From Pseudomonas sp. JUb42 (GTDB lineage: Bacteria > Pseudomonadota > Gammaproteobacteria > Pseudomonadales > Pseudomonadaceae), in the NCBI RefSeq assembly GCF_024807945.1, contig NZ_JANUFD010000002.1, forward strand, positions 496,001 through 560,000: a stretch of 64,000 bases of DNA, written 5' to 3'. The notes beneath the pieces are model-generated. The model was not told where the DNA came from, did not search any database, and saw only the letters and a list, made by a program, of their open reading frames with translations. The stretch's first letter is position 1. Each line of letters starts with the position of its first letter. Shown piece after piece: positions 1 to 8,423 of this stretch. The translations under genes and the position numbers were made by a program.

Positions 1-317
1 GCGTAGCGCACGAGCAAGTTTTGGTAACGCACCACTACACCATCCTCGTCCTGATCAACGATGTGATTGGTGGCGTGGCGGCTCACGCCTGGAATCAGGT
101 ACGGATAGTCGTGAGCAAAGAAATGTCGCATTTCCTCATGTCCGCTGATCGTGCCGTGAAAGTGATAAGCCACTGCATCGGGCAGAAACGCATCGAGCAT
201 CGATTCCACATCCCAGGTTTCGAACCACCAGTTCACTCGGTTCACAAAATCGATGGCGCTGACTCGATCCGCCGGGTCAACACCTGCACCGCTCCCCGCT
301 CTTGGAAAAGCATTCAT
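1..317 (-). CDS. SnoaL-like / NTF2-fold protein (partial, 3' end outside window)
   Basis: Reading the minus strand from an ATG at 317 gives at least 105 codons without a stop, running off the window start. The translation has the hallmarks of a SnoaL-like polyketide-cyclase/NTF2 fold: an N-terminal helix followed by 'VNWWFETWDVESMLDAFLPD', an 'AYHFHGTISGHEEMRHFF' strand-helix element, then 'HIVDQDEDGVVVRYQNLL'. Such proteins are small cone-shaped enzymes or binding proteins of about 130-150 residues acting on hydrophobic small molecules; the substrate cannot be read from sequence. A perfect 14-bp palindrome lies 26-39 bases upstream of the start, so repression by a dimeric regulator is likely. 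Confidence 0.7.
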   Translation of the reverse strand, partial: MNAFPRAGSGAGVDPADRVSAIDFVNRVNWWFETWDVESMLDAFLPDAVAYHFHGTISGHEEMRHFFAHDYPYLIPGVSRHATNHIVDQDEDGVVVRYQNLLVRY

Positions 318-342
318 TTTCAACCTCCAGTGCGACTACTAG

Positions 343-356
343 TGTGTAATTACACA
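343..356. promoter_or_regulatory. Perfect palindrome TGTGTAATTACACA, probable operator
   Basis: The 14 bases are an exact inverted repeat with no spacer. They sit 26-39 bases upstream of the SnoaL-like start at 317, where a -10 region would lie. A near copy (TGTGTATATGCACA) lies at 536-549. Size and symmetry fit a TetR, MarR or GntR dimer; which protein binds is not visible. Confidence 0.5.
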
Positions 357-535
357 TATAAATAAAATCAGATTCCGGGTATGACTGTCAGCAACGTGGC
401 CCCATAGACGCTACTGACAAATTCACCGCAGCCAAATATCGATCGTAAAGACGAGTGAGGCATCTCGCAGTGCGCCGCTCTGCGAGGCAATGGCTAAGAT
501 CGGGTCCGGTGAACATATTCATGACAACCATCATA

Positions 536-549
536 TGTGTATATGCACA
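536..549. promoter_or_regulatory. Second, imperfect copy of the TGTGTA..TACACA palindrome
   Basis: TGTGTATATGCACA differs from a perfect palindrome at one position pair. It is the same 14-base length as the element at 343-356 and lies 193 bases away centre to centre. Two spaced copies suggest a shared regulator acting on both sides of this gap. Confidence 0.4.
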
Positions 550-694
550 CCAGTCAATCGCTCATTTGTTTTTTGTTCCAGAACGCAAGCAAGGATGATG
601 CGCATGGCATGTGATAGCAGGGTCCGCTAGGGGTCGAAAACAACCGCCTTCGATCGTTGATGGTCCCGTACTGAGTGCCGTTCAGGACACTGCC

Positions 695-1249
695 TCAGAC
701 AGCCCCACCCAACAAAATCGCCCCCGAAATAATCCCGAACAAGCGCTCCCCCCGCTCCACCAGCGATGGCTGATCCTGTATCCAGGTCAGCGCCCCCACC
801 AACGCAAACAGATCCGCCCCATCCATATCGCTGCGTGCCAGCCCTTGCGCCTGGGCGCGTTCCAGCAGTCGTGTGCCGGACGCTTTCATGGTGACGCACG
901 AGGCATGCAGCGCCGAGTCGGGTTCTTCGATGGCGGCGACCATGGCGGCGATGACGCCGCGCAGGCTGCAGGCGATTTCGACGATTTCGCGCAGCCAGGT
1001 CACGAGTGCCTGATCGGCGGGCTCCAGGCTTTGCAGCTCGTCGGCGCGCCTCTCCAAGGTGTTGAAGCTGCTGCGCAGCAAGGCTTCGAACAACGCTTCC
1101 CGGGTCGGGAAGTGGCGGTACAGCGTACCCAGGCCAACGTCGGCTTTGCGCGCGACATCGCGGATTGAGGCGTCGGCGCCCTGCTCAGTGAACACGTCGC
1201 GGGCGACGGTCAGGATATGGGCGTAATTTTTCTGCGCGTCAGCTCTCAT
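695..1249 (-). CDS. TetR/AcrR family transcriptional regulator
   Basis: A 184-residue repressor-type protein. The N-terminus holds a TetR helix-turn-helix: 'ILTVARDVFTEQGADASI' followed by 'DVARKADVGLGTLYRHF', where the recognition helix ends in the characteristic LYRHFPTREALFEAL. The C-terminal half is the variable ligand-binding helical domain. The ATG at 1249 is preferred over an upstream in-frame start because AGAAGG lies at the right spacing. It is divergent from the oxidoreductase at 1340, and a long inverted repeat lies between them. It probably represses its own gene and that oxidoreductase, and is released by an electrophilic or quinone-like ligand; that part is inference. Confidence 0.88.
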   Translation of the reverse strand: MRADAQKNYAHILTVARDVFTEQGADASIRDVARKADVGLGTLYRHFPTREALFEALLRSSFNTLERRADELQSLEPADQALVTWLREIVEIACSLRGVIAAMVAAIEEPDSALHASCVTMKASGTRLLERAQAQGLARSDMDGADLFALVGALTWIQDQPSLVERGERLFGIISGAILLGGAV

Positions 1250-1266
1250 AAATGCCTTCTTGACTA

Positions 1267-1306
1267 AACGGAACACCGATCCGTATATTCGGAGCTATGT
1301 TCCGTT
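1267..1306. promoter_or_regulatory. Inverted repeat AACGGAACA..TGTTCCGTT in divergent TetR/oxidoreductase promoter
   Basis: Two perfect 9-base arms (1267-1275 and 1298-1306) are separated by 22 bases in the gap between the divergent TetR gene (start 1249) and the oxidoreductase (start 1340). The position and the typical TetR half-site look make this the best operator candidate for the adjacent TetR. Confidence 0.6.
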
Positions 1307-1339
1307 AATCATATCCGATGCCTGGATAGGGAGAAAGCA

Positions 1340-2353
1340 ATGGTCGGCAAGACAATGAAAGCAGTGCGACAACATGAATTCGGCGGTCCTGAGGTGTTGC
1401 GCTACGAAGACGCGCCTAGGCCCGAGATCCAGCCGGGTGAAGTGCTGGTTCGGGTGCACGCGGTCGGGGTCAATCCTCCTGACTGGTATCTGCGCGACGG
1501 CTACAAGATGCTGCCGCCTGAATGGCAACCGCAGGTGCCCTTCCCGGTCATCCTCGGCACGGATATCTCGGGCGTGGTCGAGGCGCTGGCCGATGATGTC
1601 AGCGGCTTCAGCGTCGGTGACGAGGTGTACGCAATGGTCCGTTTCCCCAGCTTCGGGCCGAGTAAAGCCTATGCCGAGTACGTCACCGTGCCCGCCACGG
1701 AGCTTGCGCTCAAACCGCCGGGTATCGATCACCAACACGCCGCCGCAGCGCCCATGTCGTTGCTGACGGCGTGGCAATTCATGATCGAACTGGGCCATGA
1801 CGAACCCAACCCGCTGCAACCCGCGAAGCACCAACCGGTGCCCTTGCAAGGCAAGACGGTACTGATCAATGGAGCGGCCGGCGGCGTGGGGCATCTGGCG
1901 GTGCAGATCGCCAAATGGCGGGGGGCGCGGGTGATTGCGGTGGCTTCGGCTGAGCACGAGGCGTTCTTGCGCGAGTTGGGTGCCGATGAGTTTATCGACT
2001 ACACCCAGACCGACGCCGAAGAGGTGGTGCGCGATATTGACCTGGTCATTGATGCCGTGGGCGGGCCAAATACGGGGCGCTTTTTGCGCACACTCAAACG
2101 CGGCGGCGCGTTGTTCCCGATCTTTCCCTTGGGCTTTTCCGGTGCTGAGGAAGCGTCGCAGTTGGGCGTTGCGGTGTCGGCGACTCAGGTGCGTTCCAAC
2201 GGTGCGCAGCTGGCAGAGGTCGGCCGTTTGCTCGATGCCGGGACGTTGCGCGTGGTGATCGACAGTCGCTTTGCGCTGGCGGATGCGGCTAAAGCCCATG
2301 AGCGCGCGGCGCGCGGGCATATTCGCGGGAAGATTGTGCTGAGGGTTGATTAA
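1340..2353 (+). CDS. NADP-dependent quinone-oxidoreductase-like alcohol dehydrogenase (MDR family)
   Basis: 337 residues of the medium-chain dehydrogenase/reductase superfamily, zinc-free quinone-oxidoreductase branch. The N-terminal GroES-like fold begins 'MKAVRQHEFGGPEVLRYED'. The Rossmann nucleotide-binding motif is 'INGAAGGVGHLAVQIAKW' near residues 174-191, followed by 'GARVIAVASAEHEAFLREL'. No structural-zinc cysteine cluster is present. Family members reduce quinones, enones or aldehydes with NADPH. The start at 1340 is supported by GGAGAAAGCA upstream; an internal ATG five codons later is the alternative. It is divergent from a TetR gene and is probably induced by the compound that releases that repressor. 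Confidence 0.85.
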   Translation: MVGKTMKAVRQHEFGGPEVLRYEDAPRPEIQPGEVLVRVHAVGVNPPDWYLRDGYKMLPPEWQPQVPFPVILGTDISGVVEALADDVSGFSVGDEVYAMVRFPSFGPSKAYAEYVTVPATELALKPPGIDHQHAAAAPMSLLTAWQFMIELGHDEPNPLQPAKHQPVPLQGKTVLINGAAGGVGHLAVQIAKWRGARVIAVASAEHEAFLRELGADEFIDYTQTDAEEVVRDIDLVIDAVGGPNTGRFLRTLKRGGALFPIFPLGFSGAEEASQLGVAVSATQVRSNGAQLAEVGRLLDAGTLRVVIDSRFALADAAKAHERAARGHIRGKIVLRVD

Positions 2354-2542
2354 TAGGAGTTGTTGCGCAAGGTTCGAGCGTTTGGTGGCTGGTGCATCGG
2401 GCAAAGGTCGTAGGAGTATGGACAATGCCGGGGCCGCGTACTCAACTGAGACTCTGTCTAGCTCTGCCCGAGTGCTGGCCCCAGCTTCTGACTTGGTTTC
2501 GCTCTGGACAGGCGTTGCTCAAGGGCCAATAGCCACCCATCA

Positions 2543-3457
2543 CTACCGCCTGCCAGTCTTTATGTTCAAAACATTCTTTCTGGGCGGCTCGCCAAACAGC
2601 CGTTTATACTCACGACCAAATTGATTGACACTCTCATAGCCGACCATTAGCGCGGCCTGGATGACATCGCAGTTCTCAACCAGCATCAGGCGCTGCGCCT
2701 CGTTCAGGCGCAGGCGCTTCTGATATTGCAGAGGGCTGAGTGTCGTGACTTCCTTGAAATACTTATATAACGTAGACGATGCCATATTCAGTTTTGCCGC
2801 CAATTTATCCACCTGTAGCGTTTCATGGTAGTTCTCCCGCAGCCACAAGATCGCCTGATCAATTTTATTACTTTGCGCGCCCACCGTATTCAGCAGACGC
2901 AGCTGATGCCCAAAGGGTGTTGTAAGCAGTCTGTAGTGAATTTCCTGGTATATCAGCGCGCCCAGCATTTTCGCCTGCTCGGGTTTATTGAGTAATTCAA
3001 GCATGCGTAAAAAGGCATCAAGCAATTCCGGGCCGAGTTCCTGCACCGCAGCGCCCACTGCCGTGTTGGCGTTGTAGTCGCTCGGTTGTGGAGTTTTTGC
3101 CGCTAAAGCGGCCATCAAAGACCTGTCCAAGTCCAGGGACATCGACAGATAGGGGGTTTCCGGGGTCGCTTCCAGCAAGCAGCTGGTGACGGGCATGTTC
3201 ACACCGGCGATAAAACAGTTGTGCTCCCCAAATGAAAGATCCTTGATACCGATACGAACCCACTTCTTACCCTGGACGGCGACGATAAGTATCGGATTGT
3301 AGAAATGCGGCTTTGCCGTATCGGCATGGTCATAGCGGTGCAGTGCAAACCCCTCTATAGGCGTTTGCAATCGACCCGCTTCAGGGAGAAGGCCAAGTAA
3401 TATATCCCTGAGCGCCACGCGGCCATCTTCAACTGCAAAACGGTAGTTCCTCACCAA
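2543..3457 (-). CDS. AraC family transcriptional regulator (AraC_N type)
   Basis: 304 residues. Residues about 20-180 match the AraC_N type II effector domain: a cupin-like segment with 'GKKWVRIGIKDLSFGEHN' and 'NMPVTSCLLEATPETPYL'. The C-terminal about 100 residues carry two helix-turn-helix units: 'LQVDKLAAKLNMASSTLYKYF' and 'DVIQAALMVGYESVNQFGREY'. The frame opens with TTG then GTG; no ATG is close, so the start is uncertain by a few codons. This type often regulates an adjacent aldehyde or alcohol reductase gene, but none is next to it; the nearest divergent gene is a RidA homologue. Target unknown. Confidence 0.85.
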   Translation of the reverse strand: MVRNYRFAVEDGRVALRDILLGLLPEAGRLQTPIEGFALHRYDHADTAKPHFYNPILIVAVQGKKWVRIGIKDLSFGEHNCFIAGVNMPVTSCLLEATPETPYLSMSLDLDRSLMAALAAKTPQPSDYNANTAVGAAVQELGPELLDAFLRMLELLNKPEQAKMLGALIYQEIHYRLLTTPFGHQLRLLNTVGAQSNKIDQAILWLRENYHETLQVDKLAAKLNMASSTLYKYFKEVTTLSPLQYQKRLRLNEAQRLMLVENCDVIQAALMVGYESVNQFGREYKRLFGEPPRKNVLNIKTGRR

Positions 3458-3707
3458 CTATTACCCCGGCATATCAATCAGGAAAAGACTTGGGCTTGCA
3501 CGTGACTGGAAAAATTATGACATACGCAGGCGAGCTCAGGATATTGAAAACTCACTACTTAGAGAATCAGGCAGTCATCATAGAGAAACGTGACTATTGC
3601 CCGCTATCAGCCTCTGAGAGAATAGACACTTCAAACAGCTATTGATCAAGCCTTTGACTTCATGAAGTTTCAGGCACCCTACCCCCTTAAAATTCGGAAG
3701 CACTCAT

Positions 3708-4091
3708 ATGCCAGGCACTTCTATCCAACGTAAAACCTACGCAACACTTCCTGCTGCCGTGGGGCCTTATTCCCATGCGGTAAAGAACGGCAATACGCTG
3801 TATCTGTCAGGCTTCACTGCCTTCGGCACCAAGGCCCAGGGACAGAGCCTGGAAAAGCAGGCCAATGCCATTTTGGCGCAGATTAAAACCGTCGCTGTCG
3901 ATGAGGGCACGGATATGTCTTCACTCCTTAAAGTGACTATCTTCATCACCGACTTCAGCCAGGCAGGTGAACTGCGCAAGGTGCTGGCGCAGCATTATGA
4001 AGGTCATTTTCCTGCCAGCTCCCTGGTCGAGGTTTCCAGGTTGTTTTCGCCGGACCTGAATATCGAAATTGAAGCTACTTTCGGGCTGTAG
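3708..4091 (+). CDS. RidA family (YjgF/YER057c/UK114) protein
   Basis: 127 residues covering a whole RidA fold: 'VGPYSHAVKNGNTLYLSG' at the N-terminus, then 'TVAVDEGTDMSSLLKVTIFI' and a C-terminal 'PASSLVEVSRLFSPDLNIEI'. The classic RidA active site has an arginine in a CxxVxVxxL/P-A-R-xxV region. Here the 'FPASSLVEV' segment has serine where RidA proper has the catalytic arginine, so this is more likely an Rid2-7 type subfamily member than a true imine deaminase. ATG at 3708 has GGAAG upstream. It stands alone, divergent from the AraC gene. Confidence 0.8.
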   Translation: MPGTSIQRKTYATLPAAVGPYSHAVKNGNTLYLSGFTAFGTKAQGQSLEKQANAILAQIKTVAVDEGTDMSSLLKVTIFITDFSQAGELRKVLAQHYEGHFPASSLVEVSRLFSPDLNIEIEATFGL

Positions 4092-4134
4092 CACCCTGTA
4101 GAGGCGGCTTTGCGCGCCAGTCTCAAACCCCGGG

Positions 4135-6672
4135 TTAAGACAGCAAATTCTGCAAGTGCCTGAGCACCGATGCGGCGTCGTAGGGTTTTTGCAGGACAGG
4201 GGCTTGCTTGAAGTGTACCGGGATGCTGATGCTGTCGCCGTATCCGGTCGCGAAGAGAAACGGTATCTGCCGGCGCATTAACTCTTCTGCGACGGTCATT
4301 GAGGTCCCTGTCCCCAGATTGACGTCCAACACAGCGACATCCAATTGTTGTGTGGCGATCAGCCTGAGTGCCTCCGTCTCGGAACTGGCGGTAAAGACTT
4401 CGTCGATACCTGCGTTGGCCAGCATCTGTTCAAGTCCAACGGCAATGACCAGCTGATCCTCAAGGATGAGGACACGGGTGTTGGCTAAACGCTCGCCGCC
4501 TATTTCCTTAGCAGCAACGGTCTCTTCTGCATGGGGGGCCTCAACGACGTCGACTAGCGAAAGGTGTCGGACGGGTATCCTGAAAAAGCCTTTGATGCCC
4601 TCCGGCAAGTACTCGATGGCGCTTGTACCGCCAAGGTCAAACGGAATGCTGCGGTCGATGAGGACGCTACCAAAGCCGCGCTTGTGTGGGATGTGCACGA
4701 TTGGGCCGCCGCTTTCGCGCCAGGCGATGTCGCACGCGCCGCCTGCATCAATCGTCCATTCAACTGAAAGCTTGCCGCTTTCCCGCGACAGGGCGCCGTA
4801 CTTCGCAGCATTGGTCGACATTTCATGCAGCACCAGCGCCATGACGGAATAAGCCCGGGCATCAAAGACCACATTCGGCCCCCTCAACTGAATGGAGTCA
4901 GGCGATGTTCGATAAGGTGAAAGCTCGGCATCAAGCAGCGAAGAAAGACGACCACCGCCATCGCCCCTGACGACTTGGTCATGCGCTATGGACAGTGCCT
5001 GGATCCGCCCCGTCAACGTCGCGACATAACCTGTGAGGGTCTGGCTTTCCGCGGTGGGATGCGCCACCAGCGCGCCGATCAAGGCAAGGATATTCTTGAC
5101 CCGGTGGTTCAACTCTTCATTGAGCATCCGCTGGCGCACGGCAGCCTTTGAGCGCTCGTTGGAAAGCAGCTCACTGTTACGCAACACCACTTCGACGATC
5201 GCGGTCCGAATAGCCTCACCAAACTGCCTGTCCTGTTCCGTCCAGGGCAACGATTGCTGATGGACCGTTTCTTTCCACACGGCAAAGCTCTTACGGGGCG
5301 TCAAGCGTTCACCGTGAGTGCCGGTGCCGTAGGTCTTGTTCGGATCGCCCGCCCAGTCGAGGGTCTCGACCACCTCTTTGCGAAACAGCATGAGGTAGTC
5401 TCTGGGCAGCTGCGACATCGGAATGATCAGAACGCCAGAGACGTCGGCTGCATAGTCTTTGGCCGGAGCATGTGTCATCGAGAGGCCGTTGGAGGCCCAC
5501 GTCTGGCCTTCAGCAACACCTTCGGCCAACTGCAACAGCGACGGTATCGCTGCCTGGGGCGGCGTCAGCGCCTGGGTGGCCCACCGGCCCTCCAGCAACA
5601 TGCCGACTCCGTCGCACGGGATCAACTTCTTGAATTCGGACAAGCGTGAGCGCAGCAGCTCCCCGACGTCACCCGCGTGACTGGCGTCGTAAAGGAGTGT
5701 GTCGAGAAATCGACGAGCATGGGCTGCAGCTTCCAGCGTCTGCCTGGAGCGTAGCGTTTCGATATGAAGGGAAAGAAACTCGCCGAACATTTCAGCCGCG
5801 ACACGTTGGCCCATGCTCAGGATGCGCGGTGCGTAGTGATGACAGGCTATCAACCCCCACAACACCCCGTTGATGATGATTGAAATCGACATCGAGGCGC
5901 CTACGCCCATGTTGCACAGGTACTCGCAGTGAATCGGCGAAACGCTGCGAAGGTGCGCATAGGACAAATCCAGTGGCTCACCGGATAAGTCCAGCACCGG
6001 CGATAGAGGCACTGCCTTGAATTTGGCATCCGAAATGATGCGAATGGGGTTGCGCAGGTAGAGGGCTCGCGCCTGCTGCGGGATATCCGACCCAGGAAAA
6101 TATTGACCCAGAAAGCTTTCGAGATCGCGCCGCCTGGACTCGGCCACGACTTTACCGGCGCCATCAGCCCCGAGCTGATAGATCATCACCCGGTCGTAGC
6201 CGAGCATGGCGCGTGCAAGACGAGCGGTGTCGCGAAACAGTGTCTCGGTCTGGTCGATCTCCCGAATTTGGGAGATAAGGGTGCGGGCCAGTTCAATGGG
6301 CTCGGCAATACTCGCGCTTGATGGTTCAAACTCAAGGATCACCACCCCCTTGAAGCTATGGGCGGCCACGTCGAAGGTCTGCCCCGCCGCAAGGCTCAGG
6401 CCAAAACTGAGCGCAGTTCGCCCGCCCTCTTTGGTTCGAGCAAGTGAGTTGCGAATGGTATGAGCCGCCTCGGCCCCCAGAATCGTCTCGAGCCGTTGGC
6501 CGTTAAGATCGGCTGGCAGACCCAGCATGCCCTGAGCATTTTCAGAATGGCGAATGACAATAGTGGCTGATACATCACAAGCCAGCAGACAACCATGGGG
6601 CTGGATGTTGCCTGGAATCTGTATCGCTTCGCGATCACAATTGGTCAGGTCTACGCGGGATTGAGGGTTCAT
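4135..6672 (-). CDS. bphP: Bacteriophytochrome: HWE histidine kinase with C-terminal receiver
   Basis: 845 residues. Domains in order: PAS-2 (about 10-115), GAF (about 135-305), PHY (about 315-500), HWE/HisKA_2 kinase with ATPase (about 515-710), and REC (about 730-845). The biliverdin-attachment cysteine is Cys12 in 'TNCDREAIQIPGNIQPHG', the bacteriophytochrome pattern. The GAF pocket motif is PGSDIP (193-198), a variant of PASDIP; His248 sits in 'SVSPIHCEYL', and 'IACHH' follows. The PHY tongue has 'TPRKSF'. The phospho-accepting His is in 'EELNHRVKNILAL', and the WxE of HWE kinases appears as 'AWRES'. The receiver has 'LILEDQLV' and 'AVLDVNLG'. It is a cytoplasmic red/far-red sensor. No heme oxygenase gene (bphO) is adjacent, so biliverdin must come from elsewhere in the genome. 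Confidence 0.93.
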   Translation of the reverse strand: MNPQSRVDLTNCDREAIQIPGNIQPHGCLLACDVSATIVIRHSENAQGMLGLPADLNGQRLETILGAEAAHTIRNSLARTKEGGRTALSFGLSLAAGQTFDVAAHSFKGVVILEFEPSSASIAEPIELARTLISQIREIDQTETLFRDTARLARAMLGYDRVMIYQLGADGAGKVVAESRRRDLESFLGQYFPGSDIPQQARALYLRNPIRIISDAKFKAVPLSPVLDLSGEPLDLSYAHLRSVSPIHCEYLCNMGVGASMSISIIINGVLWGLIACHHYAPRILSMGQRVAAEMFGEFLSLHIETLRSRQTLEAAAHARRFLDTLLYDASHAGDVGELLRSRLSEFKKLIPCDGVGMLLEGRWATQALTPPQAAIPSLLQLAEGVAEGQTWASNGLSMTHAPAKDYAADVSGVLIIPMSQLPRDYLMLFRKEVVETLDWAGDPNKTYGTGTHGERLTPRKSFAVWKETVHQQSLPWTEQDRQFGEAIRTAIVEVVLRNSELLSNERSKAAVRQRMLNEELNHRVKNILALIGALVAHPTAESQTLTGYVATLTGRIQALSIAHDQVVRGDGGGRLSSLLDAELSPYRTSPDSIQLRGPNVVFDARAYSVMALVLHEMSTNAAKYGALSRESGKLSVEWTIDAGGACDIAWRESGGPIVHIPHKRGFGSVLIDRSIPFDLGGTSAIEYLPEGIKGFFRIPVRHLSLVDVVEAPHAEETVAAKEIGGERLANTRVLILEDQLVIAVGLEQMLANAGIDEVFTASSETEALRLIATQQLDVAVLDVNLGTGTSMTVAEELMRRQIPFLFATGYGDSISIPVHFKQAPVLQKPYDAASVLRHLQNLLS

Positions 6673-6795
6673 CAGGCTACGCCGGTTATAGAAGAGGCTG
6701 CCTGAGGACCGCCTTTAAACCTCAAGCGAATAGGGTGTTTATCAAGCATTCACTCGCGAGTCTACGCTGCGCAGGACCGAGCGTCTGTTTGGCGA

Positions 6796-7683
6796 TCATT
6801 CATCACCCCTGACGTGTCGTAAATCCTTGCGCCCCACGAAAAACTCCCCACTATTACGGAAATTGCCAGGGGTTATGCCAACCACTTTCTTGAAAGCCCG
6901 CGTCATGTGGCTTTGATCAAAGAAGCCGCAGGCAAAAGCCGCCTCGGCGAGGCTGACACCGGCGCGCAGGAGTTGCTGCACCTGGGCGATGCGCTTTTGG
7001 ATCTGATAACTGTGGGGGGAGACGCCGACGTGTTTTTTGAACACGCGGATCAGGTACAGCGGCTCCAGGTTGACCAGCTGTGCCAGGGCCTCCAGTGAGA
7101 TGTCCTGGTCGAACTCTTCTTCCAGCTTGTCCTTGATGCACCTTACCGCCTGCTGTTCTGCGGGCAGGGCCGATGAGGCCGTGGCACCACTGCGCTCGAA
7201 CACCTGGCACACCAGGTCCAGCAGGATCGATTCGCGCTCGAGGCCGGGCGGCGTCTGTTCGAGCATCTGGTGTTGCTGCAGGAAGGTCTGGGCCAAGACC
7301 GGATTTGTATGGATCGCCTGCTGAAAAAGATGCACGTGATCGCTGGCCACACGTCCCTGGAACACCCTGCAATTCACCCAGTCCGGATCGAGGTAGAGCA
7401 TCCGGTACATCCAGCCATTGTCATGCCCGGGCAGGCCGTCGTGGATCTCCCCAGGCGTGATGGTCACAACACTGCCGACCCCACCCAGGGCATAGCTGCC
7501 ACGGTAGTAGAGTTTTTCAACACCGCTGCTTATCACGCCCAGCGCATAACGGTCGTGGGAGTGGCGGCCAAAAGACTGCGTGGTGTAGCGTGCGGACAAC
7601 AGCTCGCAGTTGCCTTCGGGAATACGCCAGAAACGCACGAAATCCTTATCGAGAGCGCCTGTGCGGCCTTTTGTCTTGTCCAT
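6796..7683 (-). CDS. AraC family regulator with N-terminal cupin sensor
   Basis: About 295 residues. The N-terminal AraC_binding cupin includes 'FGRHSHDRYALGVISSG' and 'ITPGEIHDGLPGHDNGW'. The C-terminal double helix-turn-helix includes 'ISLEALAQLVNLEPLYLIRVF' and 'LAEAAFACGFFDQSHMTRAF'. The ATG at 7683 is chosen because GGACAGG precedes it; a GTG 18 codons upstream is possible but lacks a ribosome site. It lies divergent from the GST-DMT pair at 7767. AraC proteins of this class commonly control an adjacent LysE/DMT-type exporter, so control of that pair is a reasonable inference. Confidence 0.87.
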   Translation of the reverse strand: MDKTKGRTGALDKDFVRFWRIPEGNCELLSARYTTQSFGRHSHDRYALGVISSGVEKLYYRGSYALGGVGSVVTITPGEIHDGLPGHDNGWMYRMLYLDPDWVNCRVFQGRVASDHVHLFQQAIHTNPVLAQTFLQQHQMLEQTPPGLERESILLDLVCQVFERSGATASSALPAEQQAVRCIKDKLEEEFDQDISLEALAQLVNLEPLYLIRVFKKHVGVSPHSYQIQKRIAQVQQLLRAGVSLAEAAFACGFFDQSHMTRAFKKVVGITPGNFRNSGEFFVGRKDLRHVRGDE

Positions 7684-7766
7684 GACCTGTCCAGTTTTGT
7701 GCAATACGGCTGAAAAATGCGGTCGTAAAGTTAGCACCTATCTCATCACAGGCGCTAGGAACGGAT

Positions 7767-8423
7767 ATGGCACTGAAACTGGTTATAGGGGACTTCAACA
7801 AGTCTTCCTGGTCGCTGCGCGCGTGGCTGGTCATGGTCACCGCAGATGCAGCATTCGACACGATTCACATCAAACTGGAACAGCCTGATACGCCACGCCA
7901 GATCGGCAAATACTCGCCTTCAGGCAAAGTCCCGGTGCTGTTGCTGGACAACCTGGTGATCAACGACAGCCTAGCCATTTGTGAATACATGGCCGAAGCC
8001 TGCCCCGATAGCAACTTGTGGCCACAGGATTTACGGCTGAAGGCATTGTCGCGTGCCGCAGCCGCTGAGATGCACTCAGGCTTTACCCATCTGCGCACGC
8101 AGATGTCATTCGGCCTGGGCACAGGTGACGATGCCGGCGACTTGAGCGTAGAAACCCAAGGCGAGATAGTGCGGATTTTTTCCATCTGGCAAGACCTGCG
8201 AGCGGCGAGCCGGTCCACCACCTTCCTGTGCGGCCCGTTCGGCATCGTCGATGCGATGTTCGCGCCTGTGGTGTTTCGCTTGCGCCGCTACGGGATCAGC
8301 GTGCCGCCAACCCTGCAAAGCTATGTGGATCAGGTGGTGGCTTACGGGCCGGTTCAACAATGGCTGGCTAAAGCGGCTGAAGAGGAGGTGGGCGTGCAGG
8401 AAAGGGAGGACACATGTCGGTGA
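7767..8423 (+). CDS. Glutathione S-transferase family protein
   Basis: 218 residues. The N-terminal thioredoxin-like half opens 'LVIGDFNKSSWSLRAWL', with the serine pair that in bacterial GSTs replaces the catalytic tyrosine. The glutathione-binding region is 'SPSGKVPVLLLDNLVINDSL' followed by 'AICEYMAE', the usual cis-Pro and Asp/Glu-Ser/Leu signature. The rest is the all-helical C-terminal domain. Its last 10 bases overlap the next gene, so the two are translated together. It probably detoxifies or conjugates an electrophile exported or handled by the neighbouring transporter; substrate unknown. Confidence 0.85.
   Translation: MALKLVIGDFNKSSWSLRAWLVMVTADAAFDTIHIKLEQPDTPRQIGKYSPSGKVPVLLLDNLVINDSLAICEYMAEACPDSNLWPQDLRLKALSRAAAAEMHSGFTHLRTQMSFGLGTGDDAGDLSVETQGEIVRIFSIWQDLRAASRSTTFLCGPFGIVDAMFAPVVFRLRRYGISVPPTLQSYVDQVVAYGPVQQWLAKAAEEEVGVQEREDTCR

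Larger units (their letters stand above)
318..694. other. Intergenic region with two operator-like palindromes, no convincing gene
   Basis: No ORF here has convincing coding character. The segment contains the two related palindromes at 343-356 and 536-549. Just after the second there is a plus-strand ATG (595) with AAGG close upstream that stops after 11 codons, so a gene formerly read rightward from the second palindrome may have been lost. This is an inference from layout only. Confidence 0.4.

Noticed and set aside
1295..2425. Minus-strand ORF of 376 codons
   Set aside because: Antisense to the quinone-oxidoreductase gene and running through the operator region.
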